Of a stretch of DNA of 8,490 bases, positions 6,607-8,490 are shown one piece after another (positions within the stretch are counted from its first letter, which is position 1; each line of letters starts with the position of its first letter). The notes beneath the pieces were generated by a model, which saw nothing but the letters and a program-made list of their open reading frames with translations, was not told where the DNA came from and ran no database searches. A program made the position numbers and the translations under genes. Origin of the DNA: Chitinophagia bacterium (GTDB lineage: Bacteria; Bacteroidota; Bacteroidia; Chitinophagales; Chitinophagaceae); the NCBI GenBank assembly GCA_010021705.1, contig RGMU01000058.1, positions 1 to 8,490 on the forward strand, written 5' to 3'.

Positions 6607-7263
6607 TTATGCGCTCGCTGTGGGCAGATAAATAGTAACACCGGTAAATGCTTCTAAGCCTTCTATTACGTAATCAATGGTTTTAGTAACCGTAAAGTAG
6701 GTAAGGGTGGCATAAAGTGCTGTTTCAAAGCCAAGACTGAATGCCGCTACGGCAAAGATAATGATATTAAGCCCTAATATAATTTCGCTGATGGTGAAGC
6801 TGGTTTTTTTGAGCGTGAAGAGAGCCAACACTTCTATGCCGTCTAATGCGCAACCACCTCTCATGCCAAGCCCTATGCCTAAGCCCAAAAAAAGCCCACC
6901 AAATGTGGAGACCAAAAGTTTATCATAATGCAGTTCGGGGAGGGGTGCAAAGCCCAGCAACAGTGCCAACAATATAATGCCGCCCAAAGACCGGAAAAAG
7001 AAGTACCAATTCATGTGAAAACCACCAATGATAAGCAACGGTAAGTTGGCAGCTATTAGTAGCCATGATATGTTTATATGGTAAATTTCATGCATCAGTA
7101 GGGATATACCGGTTACGCCTCCGTCTAAAAAATGCCCCGGTACCAAAAAACTTTTTAGTGCAAATGCAGCAAACAAAGCACCGAACAGAATGTATAAGCA
7201 ATCTATAACGGTGTGTTTTAGAGAGAACGCATGGGTATGGGCATGGGTGCTTTTCCGGCTCAT
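6607..7263 (-). CDS. YitT protein, N-terminal membrane fragment
   Basis: This 218-residue frame begins MSRKSTHAHTHAF, an unusually His-rich start with five His in the first 17 residues. Hydrophobic segments lie near 18-39, 48-59, 66-81, 88-104, 117-133 and 158-177, consistent with the five or so membrane helices of the family. Conserved glycine motifs are GHFLDGGVTGIS (43-54) and MRGGCALDGIEVLAL (134-148). The second replaces the GGStGGtDI pattern of Bacillus members and is what I would expect in Bacteroidota. Residues after about 211 are out of frame. The ATGA overlap with the HD gene suggests translational coupling. Confidence 0.88.
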   Translation of the reverse strand: MSRKSTHAHTHAFSLKHTVIDCLYILFGALFAAFALKSFLVPGHFLDGGVTGISLLMHEIYHINISWLLIAANLPLLIIGGFHMNWYFFFRSLGGIILLALLLGFAPLPELHYDKLLVSTFGGLFLGLGIGLGMRGGCALDGIEVLALFTLKKTSFTISEIILGLNIIIFAVAAFSLGFETALYATLTYFTVTKTIDYVIEGLEAFTGVTIYLPTASA

Positions 7264-7844
7264 GGGTGTTGTAAAATTTGTTTAATATGGAGTAGATGTT
7301 GTTCTTTTTTTTGCTTTCGGTTTTTAATGGCGGTTGCGGTAAAATAGTGGTGTTGTTCTAAAAAGCGTACTTGCAGTAAATTCCATTCTAATTCGGTTTT
7401 TAGCACACCAAAATGTTTTAATTCGTTAAAAAGGGTATGCCCAATAGGAAAAAAATCATCTCGCCCTAAGTAGTCAAGGTCTGCATCGCATATAATCTCC
7501 TCTAACCTATTTTGGGGCTTTTGGGGTATGGCTGTGGAGCGTATCATAGCGTTTATAAGGTCAATTTCGGCAGGCGTATATTCAAATTGGGGGAGCGTTT
7601 CTGCTGCAATAAGGCACGCATTTGCCTCATGGTCTTTGTCTGAAATAATAAAGCCGCTATCGTGGTATGCAGCTGCGGTAAGCAAGAGCGAAATTTCGTA
7701 AGGGGATATTTTCTCTGCTATGGCTATTCTTTCAGTAGCCCTACACACATCCATTACATGCCCGATATTGTGATAGGTTAGGTAAGGCGGCAATTCTTTG
7801 TGCAAACGCAATAGTATATAGTTTTGTGCTGCTTCAAATTGCAT
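7260..7844 (-). CDS. HD-domain metal-dependent phosphohydrolase (COG4339-like)
   Basis: This is a predicted cytoplasmic metal-dependent phosphohydrolase of the HD superfamily. The 194 residues contain YHNIGHVMDV (24-33) with His25 and His29, the paired His61-Asp62 in AAAYHDSGF (57-65), and the distal aspartate in ICDADLDYLG (118-127). Together these are the H...HD...D metal set. The KDHEANA stretch (70-76) after the HD pair also fits the family. Its length matches small stand-alone HD proteins of this group. The substrate is unknown; such proteins act on nucleotides or cyclic nucleotides in some cases, and nothing here selects one. ATG 7844 is the first start in frame and has no Shine-Dalgarno sequence. 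The stop overlaps the YitT start by 4 bp (ATGA), so the two are probably cotranslated. A 95-bp gap separates it from the gene to the right. Confidence 0.85.
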   Translation of the reverse strand: MQFEAAQNYILLRLHKELPPYLTYHNIGHVMDVCRATERIAIAEKISPYEISLLLTAAAYHDSGFIISDKDHEANACLIAAETLPQFEYTPAEIDLINAMIRSTAIPQKPQNRLEEIICDADLDYLGRDDFFPIGHTLFNELKHFGVLKTELEWNLLQVRFLEQHHYFTATAIKNRKQKKEQHLLHIKQILQHP

Positions 7845-7939
7845 GGATGTCTGTTATTTTTGAGAAAAACGTAATCAAAAGCGTATATATAATGTATTGG
7901 AGCATTATATCATTAAAATTTAACAACGAAGTAAAAACT
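7845..7939. promoter_or_regulatory. AT-rich spacer upstream of the HD-YitT pair
   Basis: These 95 bases hold no gene and precede the HD gene on the minus strand. A minus-strand TATAAT occurs at 7904-7909 and a TACGTTTT at about 7865-7872, the latter loosely like the Bacteroidota -7 element TAnnTTTG. Neither has a clear partner at proper spacing. A promoter here is inferred from gene layout. Confidence 0.3.
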
Positions 7940-8490
7940 TTACCTACGCTGTTGCGCCCCAAAATCAGAGCAACGCTTAAACAGCTTTTCAAATGTTTGC
8001 ATTTGAATGAGTGCTGTGTCGTGGGTGGGTTCAAGGACGGCATATAGCCTGTCGGCATCGTAATCGGTAGGTATGCCTTCATGGGGTATTGCCCTGTTTT
8101 TGCTCCTTTTGTTGAGTAACATCCAATAGATGTGGGCGGTTTGGGTGGTTTTGTCTTTGGTGGTCAGGGTAATGGTAACAAATTTGCGGGCATTTTTAAT
8201 GGTGGTGTCCATACCCACTTGCCCGTTCAGGTAGCCTTCACAATTAATGTTTTCAAAAAAATGTAAGTACGCGTTAATCTTTTTATGATAGGTGGAATCT
8301 TTGCTTATGGTAGCCATTTTTGGTGCTATGATAGATTTTGTACCGCTACTGTCCACAATGGCAAACGATTCTTGCGGATAGTCCTGATAAGCCACCTCTA
8401 CCCTATCTATGTTGGCGGCGGCTGTGTTAAAAATGGTGCGGTCTCTCCAGTCGGTTAGTTTATAGGAATAACGAGGGCGCAAGTCGCCAT
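7940..8490 (-). CDS. Envelope protein C-terminal part, tentatively DUF4340-like, start outside window
   Basis: The minus-strand frame is open from the right edge to a TAA or TGA-type stop at 7940, giving 182 visible residues. The true start lies outside, since the first possible internal start (TTG at 8482) falls in the middle of conserved-looking sequence. The visible landmarks are LTDWRDRTIFN, then a strand pair IDRVEVAY....ESFAIVDSSG, a charged middle, INCEGYLNGQ, and a beta-rich segment FVTITLTTKDKTTQTAHIYWM followed by YDADRLYAVLE near the end. The WRDRTIF / VEV / SFxI pattern and the late strand-turn-strand resemble Bacteroidota DUF4340 domain proteins, usually anchored or exported and of unknown function. 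That assignment comes from pattern memory, not a search. No membrane segment is seen in this part. The gene is in the same direction as HD and YitT. Confidence 0.6.
   Translation of the reverse strand, partial: GDLRPRYSYKLTDWRDRTIFNTAAANIDRVEVAYQDYPQESFAIVDSSGTKSIIAPKMATISKDSTYHKKINAYLHFFENINCEGYLNGQVGMDTTIKNARKFVTITLTTKDKTTQTAHIYWMLLNKRSKNRAIPHEGIPTDYDADRLYAVLEPTHDTALIQMQTFEKLFKRCSDFGAQQRR

Larger units (their letters stand above)
6368..7263 (-). pseudogene. YitT-family membrane protein with DUF2179 domain, interrupted by one frameshift
   Basis: Two minus-strand frames form one YitT-family protein of about 298 residues, the usual family size, if one missing base is restored near 6630. The N-terminal frame (7263 to 6607) ends ..GVTIYLPTASA. 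The true continuation in the next frame is ISAHSERIKEVLVKELGRG, matching the family pattern in which a strand, IS, and a basic helix lead into GRGxTxxxGxG. The membrane half is joined to a cytoplasmic DUF2179 domain. The function of the family is not settled; its members are predicted integral membrane proteins. The first ATG overlaps the stop of the HD gene (ATGA). The junction ACTATTTATCT has no slippery heptamer, so programmed shifting is unlikely. Recent inactivation or a consensus error are the two explanations. Confidence 0.87.

Noticed and set aside
7826..8082. Small frames at 7826-8047 (+) and 7834-8082 (-) across the spacer beside the HD gene
   Set aside because: Both cover parts of well-supported neighbouring genes plus AT-rich spacer, and their translations show no recognisable pattern.

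Overview
The window looks like chromosomal DNA of a member of the Bacteroidota, probably an environmental or uncultured lineage. The reasons are a modest, AT-leaning base composition, almost no Shine-Dalgarno sequences, a periplasmic TPR protein joined through one membrane helix to a class III cyclase, a YitT protein with an RGGCALDG motif, and a signal peptide cleaved before Gln. I see no tRNA, rRNA, CRISPR array, insertion sequence, integrase or phage gene.

Positions 1-4094 are part of a cell-surface polysaccharide locus. A family 4-type glycosyltransferase (minus strand, cut by the left edge) faces a tight plus-strand operon: an ABC-2 polysaccharide-export permease (Wzm/KpsM/TagG type), its ATPase (Wzt/KpsT/TagH type without a C-terminal sugar-binding domain), and a two-domain GT2 glycosyltransferase whose first domain appears to have lost its catalytic acidic residues. 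Together they would build a lipid-linked glycan in the cytoplasm and export it across the inner membrane.

From 4099 to the right edge everything lies on the minus strand. In order of transcription (right to left) these are: the C-terminal part of a secreted or envelope protein tentatively resembling DUF4340 proteins; an HD-domain phosphohydrolase; a YitT-family membrane protein overlapping it by an ATGA; and a large TPR / single-TM / adenylate cyclase receptor. The last two are each interrupted. The cyclase gene (4099-6270) carries two single-base shifts, near 5526 and near 4640, and the YitT gene (6368-7263) carries one near 6630. In all three cases the protein continues perfectly in another frame. 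A strict 40-residue TPR register across the first break, and the family motifs on both sides of the other two, show that each break is a single-base event in an otherwise well-preserved gene. Three such events within about 2 kb, on intact-looking sequence, make consensus or sequencing error at least as likely as real gene decay.

No clearly new multi-gene system was found. The most useful observations are the hidden full-length cyclase receptor, the split YitT gene, the half-degenerate tandem glycosyltransferase, and the left-edge glycosyltransferase that has no stop codon inside the window.
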